From Dehalococcoidia bacterium UBA1141 (GTDB taxonomy: Bacteria; Chloroflexota; Dehalococcoidia; Lucifugimonadales; UBA3495): 14,050 nucleotides of DNA. The translations under genes were made by a program, and so were the position numbers. Below the pieces are notes generated by a model that worked only from the letters and a program-made list of their open reading frames with translations, had not been told where the DNA came from and did not search any database. Every line of letters starts with the position of its first letter. Positions within the stretch are counted from its first letter, which is position 1. Positions 7,142 to 13,726 of the stretch are shown here, one piece after another. The stretch is from assembly GCA_002311385.1 (NCBI GenBank), contig DCAE01000127.1:1-14050 (forward strand), read 5' to 3'.

Positions 7142-7930
7142 CTACAGTCCCAGGATGTTTTCCAAGCCTATCACAAGGCCCGGACGGCCACCAACTTCTT
7201 GTATGCACCGTATCACTCCAGGCATGTAGCAGTCCCGTCCGAGCGTGTCGTGACGCAATGTGACCGTCTGTCCGGCGGCGCCGAAAATCACCTCATGGTG
7301 GGCACTACGTCCGGGCATGCGGATGCTGTGGATGCTCACTCCGTTGTGCTCCGCTCCCCTGGCGTTGGGCAGGTGTTCTTTCTCCGGCTGGTTTCGAGAA
7401 AACTGCTTGCTCTCACCCAAGCTGCGGGCTAAGGCCAAGGCGAACCCGGATGGCGAGTCAATCTTGGCTTCGTGGTGAGACTCCACGATGTCCACGTAGT
7501 CAAAGTAAGGGGCAGCCTGCTCAGCCAACCGCTTCAAGACCACAGCGCCTAGGGCGAAATTTGGAGCGACGATTATGCCTATGCCATTATCGCTGGCTAG
7601 GGCATCCAACTGGGCCAGTTGTTCTGGGCTAAAACCGCTGGCGCCCAATACCATATTTATGGAATTGGCCGCTGCGATAACGGCAGATTCCATGCAGACA
7701 GTGGCGTTGGTGAAATCCACCATAACGTCCGGCTTGACCCGCTGGATTAGTTCAGCCAAATCGGTGGAAAGGGGAATCTGCTCTCCATTGGACAGGTTTA
7801 ACGATGGGCCGCGGTCACGAAAGCAGGTGGCGCCCACCAAAGCCAAGTCTTCCTGCCGGGTAACCGCTGCGACGGTTTCCGTGCCCATTTTCCCGGTAGC
7901 GCCATTTACTAGGACTTTTATGGTTGCCAT
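7142..7930 (-). CDS. dapB: 4-hydroxy-tetrahydrodipicolinate reductase DapB
   Basis: DapB reduces the DapA product to tetrahydrodipicolinate. From the ATG at 7930 the protein has 262 residues. An in-frame GTG at 7936 is less likely because the GGGAG Shine-Dalgarno (5 nt from the ATG) abuts it. The Rossmann loop NGATGKMG is at residues 9-16, VDFT at 71-74, APNFALGAVV at 122-131, and the catalytic ESHHEAKIDSPSG at 150-162, with His152, His153 and Lys156. The segment that usually reads PSGT(A) here reads PSGF, replacing the Thr that contacts the substrate carboxylate, and GTTG is replaced by GASG (96-99). The remaining motifs and the asd neighbour keep the DapB call firm. It precedes asd by 71 nt. 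Confidence 0.94.
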   Translation of the reverse strand: MATIKVLVNGATGKMGTETVAAVTRQEDLALVGATCFRDRGPSLNLSNGEQIPLSTDLAELIQRVKPDVMVDFTNATVCMESAVIAAANSINMVLGASGFSPEQLAQLDALASDNGIGIIVAPNFALGAVVLKRLAEQAAPYFDYVDIVESHHEAKIDSPSGFALALARSLGESKQFSRNQPEKEHLPNARGAEHNGVSIHSIRMPGRSAHHEVIFGAAGQTVTLRHDTLGRDCYMPGVIRCIQEVGGRPGLVIGLENILGL

Positions 7931-7990
7931 AACCACTCCCTTACAGTGACTGGTGGATTCGATGCAAGACTAGATACTTGAGAGTAGCCG

Positions 7991-7996
7991 AATTAT
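7991..7996 (-). promoter_or_regulatory. Possible -10 box of the dapB-asd unit
   Basis: A perfect TATAAT on the minus strand lies 61 nt upstream of the dapB ATG, in an AT-rich stretch. No good -35 hexamer is found at the right distance, so the call rests on the -10 and its position. Confidence 0.35.
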
Positions 7997-8075
7997 AGAT
8001 TTTATCATGATTTATTAGCTATAAATCCAATGGGGCCCGATTCTTCCCACGGACTTTGATGACGCGAAAAAACGA

Positions 8076-9253
8076 CTATGGGACCGTCAGTATTTCCTCC
8101 GTGGCAACCGGTTCGTAAACCACCGAATTTGCTGACCCGCCGACCATCGTATAGCGAATCGTTTCCCCAACCAGTGCAGCATCGGCGGTGCCCCACCAAT
8201 TGTTTGAAGCTTCCACCGTTTTTCCCGCCTCTCCGGTAACTGCCAAGTTCGCGTCGGAGTTGTGCATAATGTTATTGCCGGTAAAGGTCAAATCACCCTG
8301 TGGACCGGCCAACGAGATCCCAATCACGTTATTTCGGATGGTGTTACCTACCAGATTGAATGAATTCCCCTGGTTGCTCAAAACTCCTATGTCGTTGGAA
8401 TAAATCTCATTGCCAAATATGCTGGTTCCGTTGCTTCTCACCCGGATTCCCTGCGCCGAAAAGCGTATGGTGCTATCGCTGACGCTGAGCAATCCCTTAT
8501 CAATATCAAGCGCTGGACCATTTGCCCTTTCAATGACCGCGTTCGCAATAACCGATTCGTTGAATGGATTGAGAACTCTGATTCCCCGCCAACTAGCGTC
8601 GGAAGTGAAGACGATGGGATTATCCTCGGTGCCTACCGCATCAAGTGTGCCGAACACGAACAGGGTGGCGTTTGTAAAGTTCACCGACGTTCCGGGCCGT
8701 ATGGTCAGACTGGACCCGACAGCAATCTGTAGGTCGTTTGTAACTGAGATTGAAATGAAGAACTCCAAGTAATCTCACCAACAATATCCTCGCTGACGAC
8801 CACCACTGGCTTAAGGTTGGGTGTGGGCCCTGGCGTGGGTGAAGCTATTGGTGATCCTAGCGTCGGGCCTAATACCGGCGCGGCAGACGTCTGGTCCGGT
8901 AGCGGAATCGGTGTGGGATTGAGAGTTGGAGTAGGTGTTGGTGCTGGGGTGGGTGCTGGGGTGGGTGTATGCGTCGGTGTGGGCGTTGGGACAGGGACAT
9001 GAGTAGGCGTGGGAGTCGCAATGACAATCAATGGGTTTGGCGTCCGTTCGGGACGTGGTTGGGGCGATAGTGTCGGGACAAGGGCGTACGTGATTGGGGT
9101 TGGGGTGATTCTGGGAGTTCGAACCGGCCTGATCTCCGGCGACGCCGTTGCGTTGGTCGCTGCGGTCTCGGATGGAGAGGGCAAGGTCGAAGGTGTGCCG
9201 CAGGCTAGGGCTCCAAAAACGGCTAATCCAGCTACCGCAATCAAAAGTTTCAT
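8076..9253 (-). pseudogene. Lipoprotein with Thr-Pro linker and beta-helix domain, frameshifted
   Basis: The first part (from the ATG at 9253) has a lipoprotein signal, MKLLIAVAGLAVFGALAC, with Cys18 as the lipidation site. A Pro/Thr-rich spacer of about 130 residues follows, then SEDIVGEITWSS. The second part, in another frame, continues as SVTNDLQIAVGSSLTIRPGT and a right-handed parallel beta-helix domain with repeated strand-turn units (FGNEIYSNDIG, LVGNTIRNNVIG, FTGNNIMHNSDAN), ending with the NNWWGT motif typical of such domains. One missing base, most simply a T in a TTT run (8753-8755 on the plus strand as AAA), would join them into about 392 residues. The protein would be anchored outside the membrane on a flexible stalk. 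Carbohydrate or polymer binding is plausible, but no catalytic residue can be named. It could be a true pseudogene or a sequencing error. Confidence 0.75.
8922..9020. repeat. Low-complexity tract encoding the Thr-Pro linker
   Basis: The plus strand is a run of GTNGGNGT-like triplet pairs, the complement of alternating Thr and Pro codons. Two perfect tandem 12-mers, GTGCTGGGGTGG, occupy 8941-8964. Such tracts change length easily by slippage. Confidence 0.65.
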
Positions 9254-9357
9254 ACCTTACGCTGGCTCTAATCCCTTGGGCTAGGTCAAGTTTGAATTAC
9301 GTCAATACCAGTCCGGCCTAGTGTTGGTCTTTCAGAAGTAGGTCATTCAATGGGATT

Positions 9358-9386
9358 TTTATGGGCTTTTTGTTGTAACAAACCAA
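9358..9386 (-). promoter_or_regulatory. Weak candidate promoter of the lipoprotein gene
   Basis: On the minus strand TTGGTT (9386-9381) is followed by a 17-nt spacer and CATAAA (9363-9358). Matches to the consensus are modest (3/6 and 4/6). It lies about 105 nt upstream of the lipoprotein ATG, next to the direct repeat at 9385-9410. Confidence 0.25.
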
Positions 9387-9410
9387 TTGTGGTCCACTAA
9401 TTGTGGTCCA
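9385..9410. repeat. Tandem 12-bp direct repeat upstream of the lipoprotein gene
   Basis: AATTGTGGTCCA occurs at 9385-9396 and again at 9399-9410, separated by CT, so the period is 14 nt. The second unit is upstream of, and the first just touches, the candidate -35 box of the lipoprotein promoter. This placement would suit an activator, but no regulator is identified. Confidence 0.6.
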
Positions 9411-9449
9411 ATGATTGTATATTTTTATCCGGCGCTTTCCCATGCTCAA

Positions 9450-9492
9450 ACAAAAAAGAGCCTCCTGACCTCTATAGGGTCAGGGGGCTCTT
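9450..9492 (-). terminator. Intrinsic terminator of pnp
   Basis: Read on the minus strand, a 15-bp stem (9492-9478 with 9470-9456, one G-U pair) with a 7-nt loop is followed directly by TTTTG after the paired TT. It begins 33 nt past the pnp stop codon and isolates rpsO-pnp from the lipoprotein gene. Confidence 0.88.
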
Positions 9493-9524
9493 GATTACGC
9501 TTGGCTTGTGGCGAGACTTACCGT

Positions 9525-11750
9525 TTATCGTCCGCCGCCGGAGAACCTGCGGTCGGGTCCACCGGGACGTCCGCCACCGCCACCGCCGCCCCGTCCGCCA
9601 AATCCTCCGCCGGGGCGTCCACCGCCTCGGCCAAAGCTTGGCCGCGAGTCACCCTGGGGTAGGACGGGTTCGGGGCCTTCTTCACTGAACAGAGCTCGGC
9701 GAGACAGGTTCAAGCGGCCCTGAGCGTCGATTTCTTGTATGACCACCGTGATTTCGTTGCCCACTTTAACTTCTTCCGAGTCCATGGCACCGAAATCGCC
9801 AGAACGCACCAAACCCTCACGACCTGGAACCAACTCAACGAAGGCACCGAAGTTGGTTATGCGGGTGAACTTGCCGGTGAAGATATCCCCCACGGCCAGT
9901 TCGCGAGTCAGGGCGTCCACCTTGGAACGTGCTTGTTCCATCATGGCTGCGTCAATGCCGCCGATGGTAACCGTGCCGTCGTCTTGCACGTCAATGGAGG
10001 TGCCGGTTTCTTCTATGATGCCTCTGATGACCCGTCCACCGGGCCCAATCATTGCGCCAATCTTATCTACGGCAATCTTGAAGCGGACCATCTTGGGCGC
10101 ATAAGGGCTCATCTGCTCCCGAGGCTGGCTGATCGCTTGGTTCATCTTATCCAAGATGTGCAGTCTGCCCACTCGGGCCTGCTCCAGTGCTTCTTTCAAG
10201 ATATTGGAATCGAGGCCCTTTAGCTTGATATCCATCTGAAGGGCATTCACCCCATCTGCTGTGCCAGCGACCTTAAAGTCCATGTCGCCCAAGAAGTCTT
10301 CCACGCCCTGGATGTCGCTCAGAACGGCATATTTGCCGCCTTCCTCAGTCACCAGGCCCATGGCGATGCCAGCCACGGGTTTCTTGATTGGGATTCCGGC
10401 GTCCAACAGCGCCAATGTGGAGCCACATACGCTGGCCATGGAGGTGCTACCGTTGGAGCTGAGAACCTCCGAGACAATCCGGATGGCGTAGGGGAAATCA
10501 TCTTCGTTGGGCAGCATTGGCAGGATTGCTCGCTCAGCCAATGCGCCGTGTCCAATCTCCCGGCGGCCTGGAGAGCTAACCCTGCGGGCTTCGCCGGTCG
10601 AGAACGACGGGAAGTTGTAGTGGTGCATGAAGCGCTTGGTTCCCTCTGGGCCAACGGTGTCCAGGGTTTGCTTCATGCTCATGGAACCCAGGGTGACTGT
10701 GGACAGAACCTGGGTCAGGCCTCGCTGGAACAAGCCCGAACCGTGAGTCCGGGGCAAAACCCCGGCTTCGCAACTGATTTGGCGAATCTCATCGGGTTTC
10801 CGGCCGTCGAGACGGACACCGCGGTCCAAGATTCGGCGCCGGGCTTCATACTTGAGGATGTTCTTGAAACCGTCGGAGATTTGGCTGGAGGTGTACTGCT
10901 CGGCCAATTTCTCCTTCACTTCATCTTTCAGCCGGTCTTCACCGGCTTCCCTGGTAGCCTTGTCTGCGTTCTCTTCCAGCAGGGCAACCAAGCGGCCATT
11001 CAGGACATCATTTATTTCCTTATTTAGTGCATCGGCGATGTCGCTAATCACTGGCGGGTCCAGCTTGGTCTTGCCAACCTGGGCGGAGAGCTCTGAAATC
11101 AGGTCGATTGTGGCTAGATTTGCTTCATGAGCCCGGCGAATGCCTTCCAGGATTATTTCCTCCGATACCTCATCAGAACCCGCTTCCACCATCATGATTG
11201 CTTCGGATGTGCTGGCTACAATCAGGTTCAGTTGGCTATCCGCTATCTCCTGGTAGGTTGGATTGATTATGTATTGGCCGTCTTTATACGCCAGCCTGGA
11301 TGCGCCGATGGGACCGTCGAAGGGTATCTGAGATATGGACAACGCCGCCGAAGTGCCAACCATGGCCAGAATTTCCGGTGGATTTTCCTGATCGGCCGAC
11401 AGAACTGTAAGCGTGACTTGGACATCGTTGAACAAGCCTTTGGGGAAAAGGGGGCGAATCGACCGGTCAGTCAGCCGGGCTGATAGGGTGGCTTCCTGTC
11501 CGGGTCGGCCTTCCCGGCGGAAAAAGCTGCCAGGAATCTTCCCAGCGGAGTAGAGCCTTTCTTCGTAATCTACGGTTAATGGTAGGAAATCCATGTCTTC
11601 GAAACGGGGCTTCTCCGACATGACCACTGTGGCCAGAACGATTGTTTCGCCGTAGCGGACGGTCACCGCTCCGTGGGCTTGCATGGCAAGCTTTCCGGTC
11701 TCGATGATTAGCTCTTCTGCTCCTATGGTTCGTTGGACTGTGTTGGGCAT
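9525..11750 (-). CDS. pnp: Polyribonucleotide nucleotidyltransferase (PNPase)
   Basis: PNPase degrades RNA 3'-5' by phosphorolysis and can add 3' tails; it works as a trimer, often in a degradosome. The 741-residue protein has RNase PH domain 1 (about 1-210), an all-helical linker domain (about 235-305), RNase PH domain 2 (about 310-540), a KH domain with the GPGG loop at 569-572, and an S1 domain (about 620-690, ITNFGAFVEL). The catalytic residues Asp485 and Asp491 lie in EDFLGDMD, and FFRREGRPG is conserved in domain 1. After residue 700 comes an unusual Arg-Gly-rich tail (FGRGGGRPGGGFGGRGG and onwards) that is probably disordered and binds RNA. It follows rpsO by 96 nt with a hairpin between, the arrangement known from E. 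coli. The Shine-Dalgarno is weak (TAGGT, 7 nt). Confidence 0.97.
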   Translation of the reverse strand: MPNTVQRTIGAEELIIETGKLAMQAHGAVTVRYGETIVLATVVMSEKPRFEDMDFLPLTVDYEERLYSAGKIPGSFFRREGRPGQEATLSARLTDRSIRPLFPKGLFNDVQVTLTVLSADQENPPEILAMVGTSAALSISQIPFDGPIGASRLAYKDGQYIINPTYQEIADSQLNLIVASTSEAIMMVEAGSDEVSEEIILEGIRRAHEANLATIDLISELSAQVGKTKLDPPVISDIADALNKEINDVLNGRLVALLEENADKATREAGEDRLKDEVKEKLAEQYTSSQISDGFKNILKYEARRRILDRGVRLDGRKPDEIRQISCEAGVLPRTHGSGLFQRGLTQVLSTVTLGSMSMKQTLDTVGPEGTKRFMHHYNFPSFSTGEARRVSSPGRREIGHGALAERAILPMLPNEDDFPYAIRIVSEVLSSNGSTSMASVCGSTLALLDAGIPIKKPVAGIAMGLVTEEGGKYAVLSDIQGVEDFLGDMDFKVAGTADGVNALQMDIKLKGLDSNILKEALEQARVGRLHILDKMNQAISQPREQMSPYAPKMVRFKIAVDKIGAMIGPGGRVIRGIIEETGTSIDVQDDGTVTIGGIDAAMMEQARSKVDALTRELAVGDIFTGKFTRITNFGAFVELVPGREGLVRSGDFGAMDSEEVKVGNEITVVIQEIDAQGRLNLSRRALFSEEGPEPVLPQGDSRPSFGRGGGRPGGGFGGRGGGGGGGRPGGPDRRFSGGGR

Positions 11751-11804
11751 AGTAATACCTAGGATGTTCTAATAAATTTTGTAGTAGGACAAAGGCTAGA
11801 CGTG

Positions 11805-11832
11805 AAAACAACACCCACTTGGGCGTTGTTTC
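11805..11832 (-). terminator. rpsO-pnp intergenic hairpin (attenuator or processing site)
   Basis: The minus-strand RNA can form a 12-bp stem (two G-U pairs) closed by an AAGU loop, starting 15 nt after the rpsO stop. The T-rich descending arm is followed only by a short tract and CACG, so termination would be partial. E. coli has a leaky terminator and an RNase III-cut hairpin in the same place; a similar role here is inference. Confidence 0.55.
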
Positions 11833-11846
11833 AAGGGGGGAATGGA

Positions 11847-12113
11847 CTAGCGGCGCAAGCCCAAACGTGCGATCAAAGCCTGGTAACGAGCTACGTCCTC
11901 AGCTGTGAGGTACTTAAGTAGTCGCCGACGCCGGGACACCATGTTGAGCAATCCCCTGCGGGAGTGAACGTCCTTTTTGTGGACTCGCAGGTGGTCTGTC
12001 AGCTGGCGAATCTTCTCTGTCAGTATGGCTATCTGAAGCTCAGTGGAGCCGGTGTCCTTTTCGTGGAGTCGGTATTCTTGGGTGACTTGCGCTCGTGATT
12101 CTGTGTCTAGCAT
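11847..12113 (-). CDS. rpsO: 30S ribosomal protein S15
   Basis: S15 binds the central domain of 16S rRNA early in assembly of the small subunit. The 88-residue protein is of standard length and four-helix design. It shows the GSTELQIAILTEKI segment (22-35), the rRNA-contacting LTDHLRVHKKDVHSRRGL stretch (38-55) and the RRRRLLKYL motif (61-69), ending YQALIARLGLRR. The ATG at 12113 follows GCTAGAG, so the Shine-Dalgarno is poor. It is the first gene of the rpsO-pnp unit, with a good promoter about 45 nt upstream. The leader is only about 36 nt, too short to contain an obvious copy of the E. coli S15 autoregulatory pseudoknot. Confidence 0.97.
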   Translation of the reverse strand: MLDTESRAQVTQEYRLHEKDTGSTELQIAILTEKIRQLTDHLRVHKKDVHSRRGLLNMVSRRRRLLKYLTAEDVARYQALIARLGLRR

Positions 12114-12155
12114 CTCTAGCTTTTAGTTCTTCATCCTCTCAATAACATCCCGGCC

Positions 12156-12184
12156 ATTATAGCACAGCCACTTTCCGTCAGCAA
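12156..12184 (-). promoter_or_regulatory. Extended -10 promoter of rpsO-pnp
   Basis: On the minus strand TTGCTG (12184-12179) is followed by a 17-nt spacer and a perfect TATAAT (12161-12156). TGC directly before the -10 makes it an extended -10 element. The start would be near 12149. Confidence 0.68.
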
Positions 12185-12334
12185 TGCGACGGGTTCCGCA
12201 TTAATTGCATACACCATTCGATCACGGAAACGAAGATTGACGTCTGATTAGACTTGTTGCCCTGGACGGATAAGCATTACCTTGGTAGTAAGCTTTGCTA
12301 ACGTGCATGGGATGATAACTGGAAGGGACGAGCA

Positions 12335-13062
12335 GTGAAAGAGAAGGATAAACACTTTTTTCGGGAAATGGTCTGGAATGCCATGCTGGAGACTGGAGCG
12401 GCGCGCTCCAAGCAAGTCCACGACCGTATACCCGATTTCTACGGAAACGAAGAAGCGGCCAACCTTGTTTTCAGCCTGCCTGCTTGGCAAAATGCCAAGG
12501 CGGTAAAGAGCAACCCGGATCGACCGCAAAGACCGCTACGCCAGAGGGCTTTGGAGGAAGGAAAGGTGCTCTACATGGCCGTGCCCCGGTTGCGTAGCGA
12601 GCAGTGCTTTATCGAGTTAGACCCGGCGGCGCTAAAAGCCCCACCGGCCAAAGCCGCAACCATCAAGGGCGCATTTACCTACGGCAAATTGGTCCACTTT
12701 GAAGACATGCGGCAGGTGGACCTGGTGATATCCGACTCGGTGGCGGTGAACCGGCAGGGCACGCGCATCGGCAAGGGCGGAGGATTCGCTGATTTGGAGT
12801 ACGGGCTGGCGGGGCGGTGGGTGTGGTTAAGCCGGAAACCCCGGTGGTTACCACTGTCCACGGCGTCCAGCTACTGAATGAACGCTTGCCTTGGACTCAC
12901 CACGACGTCCCCTTGGATTATGTGGTTACGCCCGAAGAGGTAATTCCGTGCCAGTCGGAAACCCCCAAACCCCGAGGCATCTACTGGGAAGACCTGGATG
13001 AAGCCAAGATTGCCCAGATACCGTTATTAAGAAAACTCAGGCTTGCTATTGAGAAAGGTTAG
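12335..13062 (+). pseudogene. 5-formyltetrahydrofolate cyclo-ligase family gene, frameshifted
   Basis: The family converts 5-formyl-THF to 5,10-methenyl-THF with ATP, returning folate to the one-carbon pool. The product resembles the roughly 240-residue archaeal/bacterial branch: RIPDFYGNEEAA, NPDRPQRPLRQRALEEGKVLYMAVPRLR, IKGAFTYG and VDLVISDSVAV, then the nucleotide loop GKGGGFADLEYGLA. At that point the frame changes. The next frame continues VGVVKPETPVVTTVHGVQ, HDVPLDYVVTPEEVIP, and stops at 13062. One extra G in the GGGG run at 12811-12814 would restore about 242 residues. The GTG start has a GGAAGGGA Shine-Dalgarno 7 nt upstream. It is convergent with the next gene. No clear promoter is seen. 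Whether this is a pseudogene or a base-call error cannot be told from one sequence. Confidence 0.8.
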
Positions 13063-13090
13063 CGGGGCGAGGTCCGAACAATGCCCACCA

Positions 13091-13695
13091 TTAGAGAACA
13101 GAATATCCGGGCGGCAGGGACAAGCGCCCGGTGACTGCGAAGGCCAAATCCGCGCCTACACCGCTGGCCACTGCCAGGTCAGCCATCAGATGTAGCGTGA
13201 CTCTCATAGCGGCCGAAGGCGGTTCATCCTTTACTCCGATGGCTTTAGCTACGTCCAATGTGTGAACGGTCAACTCGAATATTCGGCTGGGCAGGTAGTC
13301 AATCAATCTCATCCCACCCACCAGCGTGGTCAAAATTGCGTCGTCGGTCAGGCCATCCAGGACTTTCGTGGCTTGTTGGGCTGCGGCATTCACCCGGGTC
13401 ACCGGTTCTTCCCCGAGTTCTTGGCCGGCTTCCCGTCCTCTTTGGGCCACGGTGGCCGGATTCGCTTGGCCTCCCCGAACCGCCAAGAAATAATCGACGG
13501 GGTCATTCTGGTCTACTTGGGTTCCGGGTGTGGCGGCATAGGTCTCCAAATTCACGAAACTCCGATAGGTATGCCCCACCAGTTCCTGAAGCGTCCACTC
13601 ACCCAAGTTCCTGGCGATGCCTAGGCATCGCCAGGAACTTGGGTTAACGTTTTTAGAAAAAACTCCGCTGAATCCTTATATGCCTGCCGGATCAT
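13091..13695 (-). pseudogene. Maleylpyruvate isomerase/DinB-fold (MDMPI) family gene, disrupted at a palindrome
   Basis: The 3' part (to 13091) encodes GEWTLQELVGHTYRS, then FELTVHTLDVAKAIGV and AVTGRLSLPPGYSVL, which fit the mycothiol-dependent maleylpyruvate isomerase N-domain family of metal-binding four-helix bundles. Many members of that family have unknown substrates. Taken from the TTG at 13606, it lacks the first helix. That helix is present just upstream in another frame: an ATG at 13695, with GGGGTGG before it, opens MIRQAYKDSAEFFLKTLTQ and VPGDA, then TAG at 13623-13621. Reading TGG for TAG and dropping two nucleotides near 13607-13610 gives VPGDAWASPGLGEW, the expected family junction. 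The gene follows the Ldh_2 dehydrogenase by 31 nt. The damage coincides with the 44-bp palindrome. Confidence 0.75.
13601..13644. repeat. Perfect 44-bp palindrome
   Basis: The two 22-nt arms (ACCCAAGTTCCTGGCGATGC-CT and its exact complement) meet at 13622/13623 with no spacer. As DNA it could extrude a cruciform, and as RNA it would fold into a long stem. It lies inside the broken MDMPI-family gene, not between genes. Confidence 0.95.
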
Positions 13696-13726
13696 GTTCC
13701 ACCCCAAAAAAAATCCCCAAAGGTAT

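Noticed and set aside
8050..8075. Possible terminator after the lipoprotein gene (TTTTTT on the minus strand)
   Set aside because: Only a 3-bp stem can be formed ahead of the T-run, so it is not a convincing intrinsic terminator.
8817..9284. Plus-strand Gly/Val-rich ORFs opposite the lipoprotein stalk
   Set aside because: They are the antisense of Thr-Pro codons. The minus strand has the signal peptide and a sensible domain order.
9735..10223. 162-codon plus-strand ORF inside pnp
   Set aside because: It is a shadow of PNPase coding sequence, which is conserved throughout on the minus strand.
12123..12134. Minus-strand mini-ORF ATG AAG AAC TAA in the rpsO leader
   Set aside because: It has three codons, no spacing from the GAGAGG before it, and no known leader-peptide logic. 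A chance ORF is more likely.
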